64,000 nucleotides of DNA from Anaerostipes rhamnosivorans (lineage in GTDB: Bacteria > Bacillota > Clostridia > Lachnospirales > Lachnospiraceae): contig NZ_CP040058.1 of assembly GCF_005280655.1 (NCBI RefSeq), positions 3,341,001 to 3,405,000 on the forward strand, read 5' to 3'. Below the pieces are notes generated by a model, which had not been told where the DNA came from, ran no database searches, and saw only the letters and a program-made list of their open reading frames with translations. Of the stretch, positions 7,560 to 16,150 are shown piece after piece. A program made the translations under genes and the position numbers. Numbering within the stretch: the stretch's first letter is position 1; the number at the start of each line of letters is the position of its first letter.

Positions 7560-9023
7560 TTAATATTCCGATAGTTCTTTTAGTTTCCACTGATACCTGT
7601 TTTTTACCGGGAGACTGACACCTCCAAAATGAAGGGGCTTCAGCATCATTTCTGTCTCTGCCTGAAAGGAAACATAACATGAACTCAACGAGAATTCCGG
7701 CACCTCCAATTTGATATTGGCTTCTATAAGATCCATCATTCTCAGATACTTCTCCTGCTTTTTTGTCTGAATCATCAAGAGCAGACACAGATAATCAGAG
7801 TATGACAGCCCTTTTTTTACAGGCCTCCTCTTAGCGGACAGCGACGCCAGACCGGCAAACTCCATCTGCCACGTGTCCTTTGACTTCCAGACTGGAACCT
7901 TTCTTCCCTCTGTAAGATTCCTTATATCTGTCACAGATTCTCCGTAAGCAAGCGCAGCGAGCAGAAGCTCCTTCGCCAGTTTAACTGCAGGAACCAGCCC
8001 TGTGATCCCCAGCACCGAAGCGGCCAATGCTTCCGCCTCTGCCTGTTTGGATGGATCCTTCTGCACATAAATCAGGTTTGGAAGAAAACGCAGGAGTAAA
8101 AGTTTAGAAAAGACTGCGCCCAAGTTTTCTTTTTCAGAGGATTTTCCAGCGATCAGATATTCTATTTCATATTGTAATCCTTTCTTCTTTTCTTTTGATG
8201 TGTAGCTGTGAAAGTACTTGGATGCATAGGCTATGGACATAAGTTCCGTTTTCATACCTGTCTGGGCTGTATCCTTTACCTGTTCATCTAAAGTCTCACT
8301 CACTGACCCGGCACGAAAGAAATTAAGCTTCTTTTCTTTTTCTCTGCTTTCGTGTCCATAAACAACAGAAATCTCCTTTTCTGATACCTCCGCATCTCCG
8401 CCTAAAATAATGGATACAGCTCCCTCCCTCAGAAGCCTTGCCAGTCCCTTTCTTGGATCCTTGGCTTTCTTTACGGTCTTTGTATCTTCTTGCTTCCCTG
8501 TGTCTGATGACTTTTTATTATCCTCACTGTCCTGTTGGTCTGCCTGATCAAGAATGCCTTTTGCCTGAGAGGTATCTTCTCTCTCCGGCAGCTTCAGTAC
8601 ATATTCTTTTAAGGCATTGATCCCCGCCTTGCCGATATCATACTTCATAAAGTCCTCTATCTGTTTTTTCAGTATCTCTCCTTGCCTGTCTGCCAGAGAA
8701 ATCTTTTTGCTTATCTGTATCGGTCCCGCCTGAAAGGAAAAGGGATCCCTTCCCGCCGTCAGATCATAGTTTAATGTTTCACCGATCCATGTATCCAACT
8801 GAGCTCCGTACCGTACATCCAAACCAAACAGATGATACTTTTGTTCCAGCTCTTTTTGATAATTTCCCCTGGCACTGGACAGGGATGCCAGATAGGCTCC
8901 CTCGGCCTTGCCTTTTCCCAGATAAAGATAGGCTCCTTCCAGACACATGCTCAACAGCAGGAGAAATATGAGAAACAGCAGGCTCACATACACTGTCACA
9001 CTCCCTCTCTGATTCAGTCTCAT
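7560..9023 (-). CDS. DUF5702-type protein of the Tad locus
   Basis: 487 residues. It begins MRLNQRGSVTVYVSLLFLI, a prepilin-like leader and membrane helix, and continues with a long extracytoplasmic region containing a charged low-complexity stretch (about 150-195, Asp/Lys/Ser rich). This matches the DUF5702 family regularly found in clostridial Tad operons; its function is not known, and a cell-wall-spanning or TadG-like role is inferred from the position. The ATG overlaps the stop codon of the Flp pilin gene (ATGA), so the two are translationally coupled. Confidence 0.7.
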   Translation of the reverse strand: MRLNQRGSVTVYVSLLFLIFLLLLSMCLEGAYLYLGKGKAEGAYLASLSSARGNYQKELEQKYHLFGLDVRYGAQLDTWIGETLNYDLTAGRDPFSFQAGPIQISKKISLADRQGEILKKQIEDFMKYDIGKAGINALKEYVLKLPEREDTSQAKGILDQADQQDSEDNKKSSDTGKQEDTKTVKKAKDPRKGLARLLREGAVSIILGGDAEVSEKEISVVYGHESREKEKKLNFFRAGSVSETLDEQVKDTAQTGMKTELMSIAYASKYFHSYTSKEKKKGLQYEIEYLIAGKSSEKENLGAVFSKLLLLRFLPNLIYVQKDPSKQAEAEALAASVLGITGLVPAVKLAKELLLAALAYGESVTDIRNLTEGRKVPVWKSKDTWQMEFAGLASLSAKRRPVKKGLSYSDYLCLLLMIQTKKQEKYLRMMDLIEANIKLEVPEFSLSSCYVSFQAETEMMLKPLHFGGVSLPVKNRYQWKLKELSEY

Positions 9024-9181
9024 TGAACCTGTCCTGTTTTGGACGTGATCGTCTTAAATATGTTCTGTACAACTTTTTTTATCTGTGTCTGGAAAATAAT
9101 TACTAATCCTATGAGCACCACGATGATCAAAATGACTTCAACAACACCCATCCCTGACTCATCTCTGATAAACTTATTCAT
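9020..9181 (-). CDS. flp: Flp-family type IVb pilin
   Basis: A 53-residue gene translated as MNKFIRDESGMGVVEVIL followed by a continuous hydrophobic helix (IIVVLIGLVIIF) and a short polar tail ending QVQ. The sequence fits an Flp pilin: a basic leader, a Gly before the mature N-terminus, Glu at +5, then the helix that packs in the fibre. It sits between the TadC-like gene and the DUF5702 gene, with an AGGAG-like site upstream. The prepilin peptidase at 13317-13814 is the expected processing enzyme. Confidence 0.85.
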   Translation of the reverse strand: MNKFIRDESGMGVVEVILIIVVLIGLVIIFQTQIKKVVQNIFKTITSKTGQVQ

Positions 9182-9217
9182 CGGTTAAACTCCTTTCTGT
9201 TTTTTCTATGATTCGTC

Positions 9218-10519
9218 CTATGAAAATGATAAAAATGCCGGCACCATTAGGAGGGTCAGAATCACCACCAACATCAGGATCATAGGCATCAGAAGCTTTG
9301 TACTTGCCTCCTCACCTTTTCGTCTGGCCGTTTCCTTCCGTTCTGCAAATGCCGCTGTCTCTTCCTCCTCCAGGCGTTCCAGAAGATCCCTGGATCCCCG
9401 GACCAGGCTCTGGGCCATAAGGACTGCCAGTTTTTTATAACAAGGCATCTGTATACTATTTCCCAATTCCTTAAGAACCTGTGTCTGAGACGCTCCCAGA
9501 GCGATCTTTTTATCTGCCTCATAAAACTGCCTGTATACAAACTTAGGATGTTTTTGGTCATAAGAGGCGGCGATTGAATGAACCGCCCCCTGTATTGTCA
9601 TTCCAGCTCCCAGCAGCAAAACCAGCCGGCTTATGATCAGCGGATATTCATCCTTTGTCTCCTTTATAGCTTTTGCCCGTTTCTGTTTCTGCCTCTCCTC
9701 TTCTGTGTACCACAAAAGCCCCAGAAAAAGAATTCCCATTATTACCAACACTGGAAGCCGGCTCTGGATCTTTTCCCCATCCTCCACACGGCTTCCTTTG
9801 ACTCTGGAGGGAATGGTGAAACTCTGCTTTTCAGCATTTTCTCTCTCGATCCTCTGCAGTTCTTTTTTTGTACCCGCCAGCTTTGATTCTTTGCTGCCGG
9901 TATCTCTTGGGACCACCCGGACTGGTACTGTGACCAGCTCCGTGTGGTCCTCATAGGATAGGGCTGCTGTTGTCTTTAAGATCACTGGGCTTTTCAAATC
10001 TTCATTAAAGACATTTCCCTGCTCGTCAACCAGACTGAGATCCTCCGTCTCCCAGTTTACCTTGATCTGGGTCTCAGGAATCCTGTCCGGAAAATTTAAA
10101 GATTCTCTCACCTCATTTAATGATTTGTTTTTTCCTTTCATATGCCTTTTCACATATTCGGTTCCCGCGCGGAATGCTTCTTTTTCTTCTTTCCTGCTGT
10201 AAGCCTTCGGCTGGACATTCAGCTCATATAGTTCCTTTTCCCTGCCCGAATCTATACTTAATTCTTGGTTTATCTCCTCTCCTTCTGTATCTCTATGAAT
10301 GACGATTTCCTTTCCTGTAAGCCAACCTGATATTGCTGCAAGAACTAAGACCGCCAGAAAAGCAAACGCTGCCCATAAAACTTTTTTCCATTGTTCTCTA
10401 AATGACCGCCACACCTCTATTTCCATCTCTTCCTTTGTCCCGCAGAAGTAACTCTGAACACATATTCTGCGGTTCCTGACAACACTCTCCGGAAGTCGGC
10501 GAATCCATCTTTCTATCAT
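9218..10519 (-). CDS. tadC: TadC-like inner-membrane platform protein with large extracytoplasmic insert
   Basis: 433 residues from the ATG at 10519, chosen for the GAGGTG site just before it. The C-terminal 150 residues are a T2SSF/GspF domain (YPLIISRLVLLLGAGMTIQGAV, then paired helices at the end), which anchors the TadA ATPase in the membrane. The N-terminus has a helix at about 50-70 and then some 190 residues of soluble, probably extracytoplasmic sequence before the next helix near 260. TadC is usually about 300 residues, so this extension is unusual. It starts 3 bp after the TadB-like stop. Confidence 0.8.
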   Translation of the reverse strand: MIERWIRRLPESVVRNRRICVQSYFCGTKEEMEIEVWRSFREQWKKVLWAAFAFLAVLVLAAISGWLTGKEIVIHRDTEGEEINQELSIDSGREKELYELNVQPKAYSRKEEKEAFRAGTEYVKRHMKGKNKSLNEVRESLNFPDRIPETQIKVNWETEDLSLVDEQGNVFNEDLKSPVILKTTAALSYEDHTELVTVPVRVVPRDTGSKESKLAGTKKELQRIERENAEKQSFTIPSRVKGSRVEDGEKIQSRLPVLVIMGILFLGLLWYTEEERQKQKRAKAIKETKDEYPLIISRLVLLLGAGMTIQGAVHSIAASYDQKHPKFVYRQFYEADKKIALGASQTQVLKELGNSIQMPCYKKLAVLMAQSLVRGSRDLLERLEEEETAAFAERKETARRKGEEASTKLLMPMILMLVVILTLLMVPAFLSFS

Positions 10520-10521
10520 TG

Positions 10522-11322
10522 CTACACCTCGATCTCCACAATTCTTCTTGCCCAAAACACGGAACCAGCTAAAACGGCCAAACAGACGGTTGTCAAAAGG
10601 GTACCTCCCAAAGATTCATATAAGACCTGAAAATATCCTGGGTTCATAAGACGCACATACAGCAGGATGAAAAACGGCATCACAGACATGATCTTCTGTT
10701 CCATTTTCTTTGCGGACACCATTGTGAGGATCTCCTCTTTCACCTGAATCTTTTGATTCATGTGCTCCACTGACTTTTTAATGATCTGAATCAAATTTCC
10801 TCCGTTTCTCTTGATCATCCACAATATCTGTGCAAATTGCTCTGCTTCATCCACCCTTAATTCCGATGCCATCCTTTCCATCAACACTTCTACTGGCTGG
10901 TTCATCTCCAAACCGGAACATAGAATTGAAAGCTGCTGCTCCAACGTACTTCTTTTTCCTCCGTTTACGGCTCTTAAGTCATCCCTTGCTGCTCTCATGG
11001 AGTTTTCCAGAGAGTACCCCGCACTCAGACTGTTATAAATCGAAAGCAGCATTTCCTTGAATTCCAGCCTGGACTGCCTTTTTTGTATCTTCTCTTGTTC
11101 CCTGAGCCGGTAAAGCATATAGGGATAGAAAAAAACAGGATAGGTGAACCCCAGCCAGATCCGGTCATAAAACAGATAAGCTGCCAGAAAGAACAAGATC
11201 ATCCCCTGTACTGCCGCTATGACGGCTTTTCCCGTACCCAGACTTTTAAAAATACTCTTTATGCCCGGTTTCTCCGCCGTTGCTATTCGTATGCTCTGAC
11301 AATAATCCCTCATACGCTTCAT
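10522..11322 (-). CDS. tadB: TadB-like inner-membrane platform protein
   Basis: 266 residues from the ATG at 11322; ATGs at 11331 and 11313 are alternatives, but the first is only one base from the GGAG site. Two N-terminal helices precede the T2SSF domain (LEFKEMLLSIYNSLSAGYSLENSM, two helices shown by RNGGNLIQIIKK and the C-terminal hydrophobic pair). With TadC it forms the membrane base on which the TadA ATPase works. The start lies about 77 bp inside the end of the ATPase gene in another frame, a long but plausible overlap. Confidence 0.82.
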   Translation of the reverse strand: MKRMRDYCQSIRIATAEKPGIKSIFKSLGTGKAVIAAVQGMILFFLAAYLFYDRIWLGFTYPVFFYPYMLYRLREQEKIQKRQSRLEFKEMLLSIYNSLSAGYSLENSMRAARDDLRAVNGGKRSTLEQQLSILCSGLEMNQPVEVLMERMASELRVDEAEQFAQILWMIKRNGGNLIQIIKKSVEHMNQKIQVKEEILTMVSAKKMEQKIMSVMPFFILLYVRLMNPGYFQVLYESLGGTLLTTVCLAVLAGSVFWARRIVEIEV

Positions 11323-12484
11323 ATTGACCATACTCCTTTAGTTTTTTGGTATTCTTCAGTGAATCTGCAGGCAGGAGCCCTTTCTTCTGATCATAGTAAA
11401 ACAACTTTTTCATTTTTACCTGGCCATCTTCCATTCCTAGAATCTCATCAATCTCCAGCAGCTTTCTGCTGCCGTCCCTGACTCTTCCCAGATGGATGAT
11501 AATATCAATGGCTGACGCAATCTGCCCCCTTATGGCAAAGACAGGCATATCAACTCCCATTAGCACCATCGTCTCCAGACGCTTGAGCATATCTTCAGGT
11601 CCATTGGCATGGCCTGTGGATATGGATCCATCATGTCCCGTATTCATTGCGTTTAACATAGAAAGGGCCTCCTCTCCCCGTACTTCACCTACAACAATCC
11701 TGTCCGGTCTGGACCTTAGGGCTGCCTTGATGAGCTGCTCTATGGTGATCTGGTTTTCTCCTGCTATATTGGCATTTTTCATTTCCAGGCGTACCAGGTT
11801 TTCTATCCCATTCAGCCTAAGTTCTGCAGAATCTTCAATGGTGATGATTCTTTCATCTGACGGGATACAGTTGGACAGCCCATTTAACAGGGTTGTCTTA
11901 CCGCTGCCTGTTCCGCCTGAGATAAAAATGTTATATCTTGCCCTGACCAAGATCTCAAGAAACCGTTCTGTAAAAATTGAGAAGGCTCCCTTATCTCTCA
12001 GCCAATCCATGGTCATCGGTTCCCTGGCAAACTTTCTGATGGTCATAGTCGCTCCGTTTAAAGAGACCGGTGGCAGCATTACATTGACCCTGGAACCGTC
12101 GGGAAGCCTTGCGTCTACAATGGGATTGGACTCATTGACGATCCGGTTGGCCCCGGCAACAATCTGCTGAATCACCTGATACAGTTTTTCTTCTGATGAA
12201 AAGGACTTACTACACCTTTTAAGCTTCCCGTTCACCTCAATAAAAACATTTTGATATCCATTAATCATGATCTCTGTAATGGAATCGTCCTCCAGCAGAT
12301 CCTGAAGGATATCCAGTCTGCGCAGCGCATTGTACACCTCCTTTAAAAGTTCATACTTGTCCTTTAATGACAGATAAGTCTCCCCTGACATCAGATATAG
12401 TTCTTCCTCGATCAGTTCCAAAAGCTGCCTGTCGCTGATATCGCAGATCAAGTCTGCCCGGCTCAGAACCCTTTCCTTTAACAA
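11246..12484 (-). CDS. tadA: TadA/CpaF family pilus assembly ATPase
   Basis: 412 residues. This is a type II/IV secretion ATPase that powers assembly of the Flp pilus at the cytoplasmic face. Walker A is GGTGSGKTTLLN near residue 190, the Asp box contains IEDSAEL, Walker B is RIVVGEVRGEEA, and the His box follows (STGHANGPEDML). The N-terminal domain has the CpaF signature ITEIMINGYQNVFIE. It overlaps the TadZ-like gene by 7 bp upstream and the TadB-like gene downstream. Confidence 0.94.
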   Translation of the reverse strand: MLKERVLSRADLICDISDRQLLELIEEELYLMSGETYLSLKDKYELLKEVYNALRRLDILQDLLEDDSITEIMINGYQNVFIEVNGKLKRCSKSFSSEEKLYQVIQQIVAGANRIVNESNPIVDARLPDGSRVNVMLPPVSLNGATMTIRKFAREPMTMDWLRDKGAFSIFTERFLEILVRARYNIFISGGTGSGKTTLLNGLSNCIPSDERIITIEDSAELRLNGIENLVRLEMKNANIAGENQITIEQLIKAALRSRPDRIVVGEVRGEEALSMLNAMNTGHDGSISTGHANGPEDMLKRLETMVLMGVDMPVFAIRGQIASAIDIIIHLGRVRDGSRKLLEIDEILGMEDGQVKMKKLFYYDQKKGLLPADSLKNTKKLKEYGQYEAYEGLLSEHTNSNGGETGHKEYF

Positions 12485-13320
12485 TTCTCTGCATGGTATC
12501 TGGTTTTGTTCTCTGATAGAAAGACCTCCTTCCAGTGAAGCGTTGAAAGCACGGGATGCTGTTCTGAGACTTCTTTAAAACCCAGAAGCCTGGGATCCTC
12601 CATGTCCTCTTCCCAGACCGGAAGAAACAACTGATCACACAGTGAGAATAGTTCAAAGTCATAGATACAGGCTGTTCCGATATCCAGCACTGCTGAAATT
12701 CCTGCATCCGTCAGTCTCTGAAACAGCCACTGGTAGTCCTCCACAGAGACCTCCCGGTAATCTAGAAAACACCGTGCAGAGGCAAAGCCCTTGACTCCTT
12801 CCACGATGACAGCGGATTCAACGGCCAGATCCGCGATCCCATCCTTCCGGACCTTGACCGCAAACAAAAGATTCTCCATAGCTCCTTCCTCTAGGGTCCG
12901 TCCATAAGATTCCATTCCAAAATACATTGCCCTATTTTCCTTTGCAGTCTGCAGGGCAAAATCTGTCCGTTTCCGGTTCTCCGTGGGAGAATAGACCCCC
13001 GTGACCCCGGCAGAACTCTCCCTGCCCGGGCTAAAAATACTGTAAGCCTCTTTTACGATCTCTTTTGCGTTTCCATACCGGCAGGCCTGTGTTGTCTGGT
13101 CCTTTTTCAGATAATATACCAGTATATTTTCGCTGATACAGATTCCCTCCTCAAGGATAACTCCCTTTACGTCCTGATCTTTTATAAACTCTTTTAATGC
13201 GTCTGTTGTTGTAAATGCTGCTGCCGTCAGCGGATAATCCTTCTGGCGATTGATATACTCCATCAGGCGTTTTCCATAGACAGCGTCTTCGTCACAGATT
13301 CCTACTAACATATGGCTCAT
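12478..13320 (-). CDS. TadZ/CpaE-like pilus localisation protein, degenerate ATPase
   Basis: 280 residues. The first 100 residues look like a receiver-like domain (VGICDEDAVYGKRLMEYINRQ) and the rest like the remains of a ParA/MinD-type domain (DIGTACIYDFELFSLCDQLFLP) with no P-loop. TadZ proteins place the Tad machine in the cell, and several lack ATPase residues. The gene lies between the prepilin peptidase (4-bp ATGA overlap) and the ATPase, the usual position. The family call rests mainly on context and weak similarity. Confidence 0.6.
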   Translation of the reverse strand: MSHMLVGICDEDAVYGKRLMEYINRQKDYPLTAAAFTTTDALKEFIKDQDVKGVILEEGICISENILVYYLKKDQTTQACRYGNAKEIVKEAYSIFSPGRESSAGVTGVYSPTENRKRTDFALQTAKENRAMYFGMESYGRTLEEGAMENLLFAVKVRKDGIADLAVESAVIVEGVKGFASARCFLDYREVSVEDYQWLFQRLTDAGISAVLDIGTACIYDFELFSLCDQLFLPVWEEDMEDPRLLGFKEVSEQHPVLSTLHWKEVFLSENKTRYHAENC

Positions 13321-13814
13321 AGACAGTCCCTCCAGGCGGACAGCAGCAAATATCCGAGCATAACTGCCGCAGTAAAATGAATTCTGTTATTTTCCTTCTC
13401 AGGGGAATAAGATAAATAAGTATTGATCTTCTTCTGACTGATGCATTGTAGAATATAAGAATAGAAATAGAATAAGCGCGGGACCAGACTCCGGTCAGAC
13501 AGCATCTTAAACAGAGCAAGAATTCCGCCGGTAAAAAAAGAAGCTGCCACAAGGTATAGGTTCAAACCTCCGAGAAAAAGTCCTGTGACAATAAAAAGCT
13601 TGATATCCCCTGCGCCGAAAGCTCCCACAGCAAATAGGGGATATAAAAAGATCAGCGGACACACACTCCCCAGCAAAACATCAGGGATACTTAATCCATG
13701 ATATGGCAGGAGCAAAATGCCCAGGACCAGACCCGGCAGAATAAAATAATTAGGTACCCTAAACTGGACCAGATCCCATACTACTGCTGCCAGCAGATAA
13801 AATAATAAAACCAT
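13317..13814 (-). CDS. tadV: A24 family prepilin peptidase (TadV/CpaA type)
   Basis: 165 residues with about five membrane helices. Both catalytic aspartates of the A24 aspartyl proteases are visible: the Asp of WDLVQFRVPN (about residue 14) and that of the GxGD motif GAGDIKLF near 70. It lacks the N-methyltransferase domain of PilD, as usual for Tad/archaeal-type enzymes. It should cleave the leaders of the Flp pilin and TadE-like proteins encoded downstream. It is the first gene of the Tad operon, with an AAGGAGG ribosome site. Confidence 0.9.
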   Translation of the reverse strand: MVLLFYLLAAVVWDLVQFRVPNYFILPGLVLGILLLPYHGLSIPDVLLGSVCPLIFLYPLFAVGAFGAGDIKLFIVTGLFLGGLNLYLVAASFFTGGILALFKMLSDRSLVPRLFYFYSYILQCISQKKINTYLSYSPEKENNRIHFTAAVMLGYLLLSAWRDCL

Positions 13815-13851
13815 AGGCCTCCTTCCTATGGTCTTATTTTACAATCATTTA

Positions 13852-14568
13852 CTATTTCTGTAAAGCAACTTTTTGTAAATAATTGTTTATTATATTTAGA
13901 TAATTTTTACATTCTGTGAATCCTCCATCCCTCATCACTTTCATAAAGTGGGACCCGATGATCACTCCGTCTGCTCCGTGGCTGCAGACGTTCTTCACAT
14001 CCTCCAGAGTCTTTATTCCAAACCCTACATATACAGGCAGATCTGTCTTTTGTTTTAGAAAGCTGACCGTTTTTATGTATCCTTCGGGCAGGCGCCTGAA
14101 GGAACCGGTCTTCCCTCTTCCGCTCATGACATATGCAAAGTTGGTATTTTCTTTCAGATGCTTCATGATCTCATTTTCATCCATCGCCTCATTATATATT
14201 TGCACAGGCTTCATTCCAGATGCTATAGTCAAGGCCTCATTCACGCATAAGACACCATCATACAGCGCTGTATCCAATTTAGACAGATGAAATCTGTTGA
14301 TGCCCTCCCGGTAAGTCATTAATATGACCCGGAACTGATACCTGCTGCGGATCTTCTCCAGCAGATCCCCAAGCTGTCTCGGGTCAATGCCGGCTTCAAG
14401 CACCTTCCTGTGGCTCTGTCTGATGATGTCACCGTCCAAAAACGGATCCTCCGCCGGGATGCCAAGCTCCAGGATGGGCACCTTTTGTTCATCCATCAGA
14501 TCCAATGTCTTAAAAAACGTATTCTCATCAGGGTACCCGGCTGTTATGTACAATACCAGATCCTTCAT
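13852..14568 (-). CDS. tryptophan synthase alpha (TrpA) homologue in a PTS operon
   Basis: 238 residues, about 30 shorter than TrpA. The TIM-barrel core is clear: LYITAGYP, LELGIPAEDP and LDGDIIRQ align with the TrpA segments carrying catalytic Glu49 and Asp60, both retained. The phosphate-binding region is also kept (MSGRGKTG, VGFGIKTLEDV, VIIGSHFMK). No trpB or other trp gene is present. The ATG directly follows the stop of the UlaA-like gene and uses a ribosome site inside it. The context implies action on a PTS-derived sugar phosphate, perhaps a retro-aldol cleavage like the TrpA half reaction (inference). Confidence 0.82.
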   Translation of the reverse strand: MKDLVLYITAGYPDENTFFKTLDLMDEQKVPILELGIPAEDPFLDGDIIRQSHRKVLEAGIDPRQLGDLLEKIRSRYQFRVILMTYREGINRFHLSKLDTALYDGVLCVNEALTIASGMKPVQIYNEAMDENEIMKHLKENTNFAYVMSGRGKTGSFRRLPEGYIKTVSFLKQKTDLPVYVGFGIKTLEDVKNVCSHGADGVIIGSHFMKVMRDGGFTECKNYLNIINNYLQKVALQK

Positions 14569-15849
14569 CTATATACCTCCTAAAAGCTTTAAGATCCCGC
14601 CTAAAATGGGGCCATAAAGACAGTAATCCGTCTCACTCAGGATTCTCATGATCGGGGCATAAGTTCCAATCATCGGAAGCAAGAAAGCCTGTCCTATGAT
14701 CAAGATCATACCGTTTAAAAATGATCCTGCAAAAGCACCCCGGATCCCTCCTGTAGAATTTCCAAAAATAGCTGTGACAGCTCCGGTAAAAAAGGTAGGG
14801 ATCAAGGCAGGGAAAACTACAACCGGATAGTTCATCACTCCCAGAATACCCATGCCCACAAAACCCGCGGCTAGGCTTACCAAAAAGCCAAAGATGACGG
14901 AGGTCGGATGATTCGGAAACAACAGCGGCACATCAAGCCCCGGCACTGCATTTGGAATGATCTTATCTGCAATGCCATGGAATGCCGGGATGATCTCAGA
15001 TAAAAGCATCCTGACACCGGTGATGATCACTGTGATCCAGAGACCGAACTGGAGACCGTTCAGCAGAGAAAAGGTAATGATATCCCTTCCTTCACTGACA
15101 TTCTGCATAACCCATCCTGGACCGCTGATCAGTGAGATCAGAAAGAACATGAACGTCATTACAACCGTCAGAGCGATGGTCATCTCCCTTAAAAAATTTA
15201 ATCTCTTTGGTATCTTAATATCTTCCAGATCTTGTTCCTTATTGCCTACTAGACCGCCGATCTTTGCGGCCAGCCATACACCAGAAGAACTGGAATGTGC
15301 CAGGGTGAACCCTTCTCCTCCTTTGATATTTTTCATCAGCGGAGCCACATAAGCACAGGTGAATGTCATATAACTTCCCAGCAAAACGGCACCCAGCAGA
15401 ACCAGTGGCAGAAAACTTAAATTAGTTCCAAACTTTAACGCTGCTGCGATCAAACCGGAGTAGAAAAATGACACGTGTGCAGAGAGATGGACATATTTAA
15501 ACTTCGTAATCCTTGCCAGAAAAATATTCATCAGAAATCCAAGCGCAAAAATTAAAGCCATTTCACTGCCGATATCCCCAAGACTTTCCGCCTGGGCAGC
15601 ACCCAGATCCTGCACCTTAACCTGAAGATGAAAAACCTTAATGAGCATTGGCTGCAAAGGCAACAGTGCCACACCGAGAGTTTGTCCTCCTGTGTTGATC
15701 AGCAGAAACCCGATCATGGTCTTTACTGTACTTGCAATGATCTTGGACAGCTCTGTCTTCTGTACCAACATCCCAAGAAAAACTACCATTCCTATGACAA
15801 ACACCGCCTGGTTAAAGACGTTGTTGATCAAGTACATTAATATATTCAT
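14569..15849 (-). CDS. PTS ascorbate-family EIIC (UlaA/SgaT type)
   Basis: 426 residues and about ten membrane helices. It matches the UlaA family in length and sequence (FLGMLVQK near the start, the conserved LLINTGGQTL segment, then PVVVFPALIPTFFTGAVTAIFGNSTGG). The family forms the membrane channel of the ascorbate/galactitol PTS superfamily. The EIIB lies upstream and EIIA activity could come from the regulator's C-terminal domain, since no separate EIIA gene is present. The substrate is not known; without UlaD, E and F homologues L-ascorbate is doubtful. A ribosome site (AAAGGA) precedes the ATG. Confidence 0.9.
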   Translation of the reverse strand: MNILMYLINNVFNQAVFVIGMVVFLGMLVQKTELSKIIASTVKTMIGFLLINTGGQTLGVALLPLQPMLIKVFHLQVKVQDLGAAQAESLGDIGSEMALIFALGFLMNIFLARITKFKYVHLSAHVSFFYSGLIAAALKFGTNLSFLPLVLLGAVLLGSYMTFTCAYVAPLMKNIKGGEGFTLAHSSSSGVWLAAKIGGLVGNKEQDLEDIKIPKRLNFLREMTIALTVVMTFMFFLISLISGPGWVMQNVSEGRDIITFSLLNGLQFGLWITVIITGVRMLLSEIIPAFHGIADKIIPNAVPGLDVPLLFPNHPTSVIFGFLVSLAAGFVGMGILGVMNYPVVVFPALIPTFFTGAVTAIFGNSTGGIRGAFAGSFLNGMILIIGQAFLLPMIGTYAPIMRILSETDYCLYGPILGGILKLLGGI

Positions 15850-15874
15850 ATTGTATCCTTTCTTTTATATCGTC

Positions 15875-16150
15875 CTATAGCTCTTTTAAGGTCCTTAAAA
15901 GCTGTTCCTTTAAATATCCCTTGTCCATCATGTTGTCAATCCTGATGATTTTTGCTCTGGACTCATGTAAAAGATCTGCGAAGTCAGATGTGGTGATCAC
16001 AATATCGAATGCGTCTGGATTGACGGACCCGATATCCGCCGCCTCAACACTGGCTTCAATCCCCTCCTCTGACAGGCTCTGCTGCGCATACAGGCGCAGC
16101 ATCATACTGCTTCCGACTCCTGCTCCACATACTGTTACTATATTTAACAT
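15875..16150 (-). CDS. PTS ascorbate-type EIIB
   Basis: 91 residues, the usual length for a UlaB/SgaB-type IIB. The phosphocysteine loop is VCGAGVGSSMML near residue 8, directly after the first beta strand. It passes phosphate from EIIA to the sugar bound by the EIIC encoded next. The ATG overlaps the end of the regulator gene by 7 bp, so regulator, IIB, IIC and the TrpA homologue form one operon. Confidence 0.93.
   Translation of the reverse strand: MLNIVTVCGAGVGSSMMLRLYAQQSLSEEGIEASVEAADIGSVNPDAFDIVITTSDFADLLHESRAKIIRIDNMMDKGYLKEQLLRTLKEL

Noticed and set aside
13852..14568. Calling the TrpA homologue a tryptophan biosynthesis gene
   Set aside because: No trp gene is nearby, it is short, and it is tightly coupled to PTS genes.
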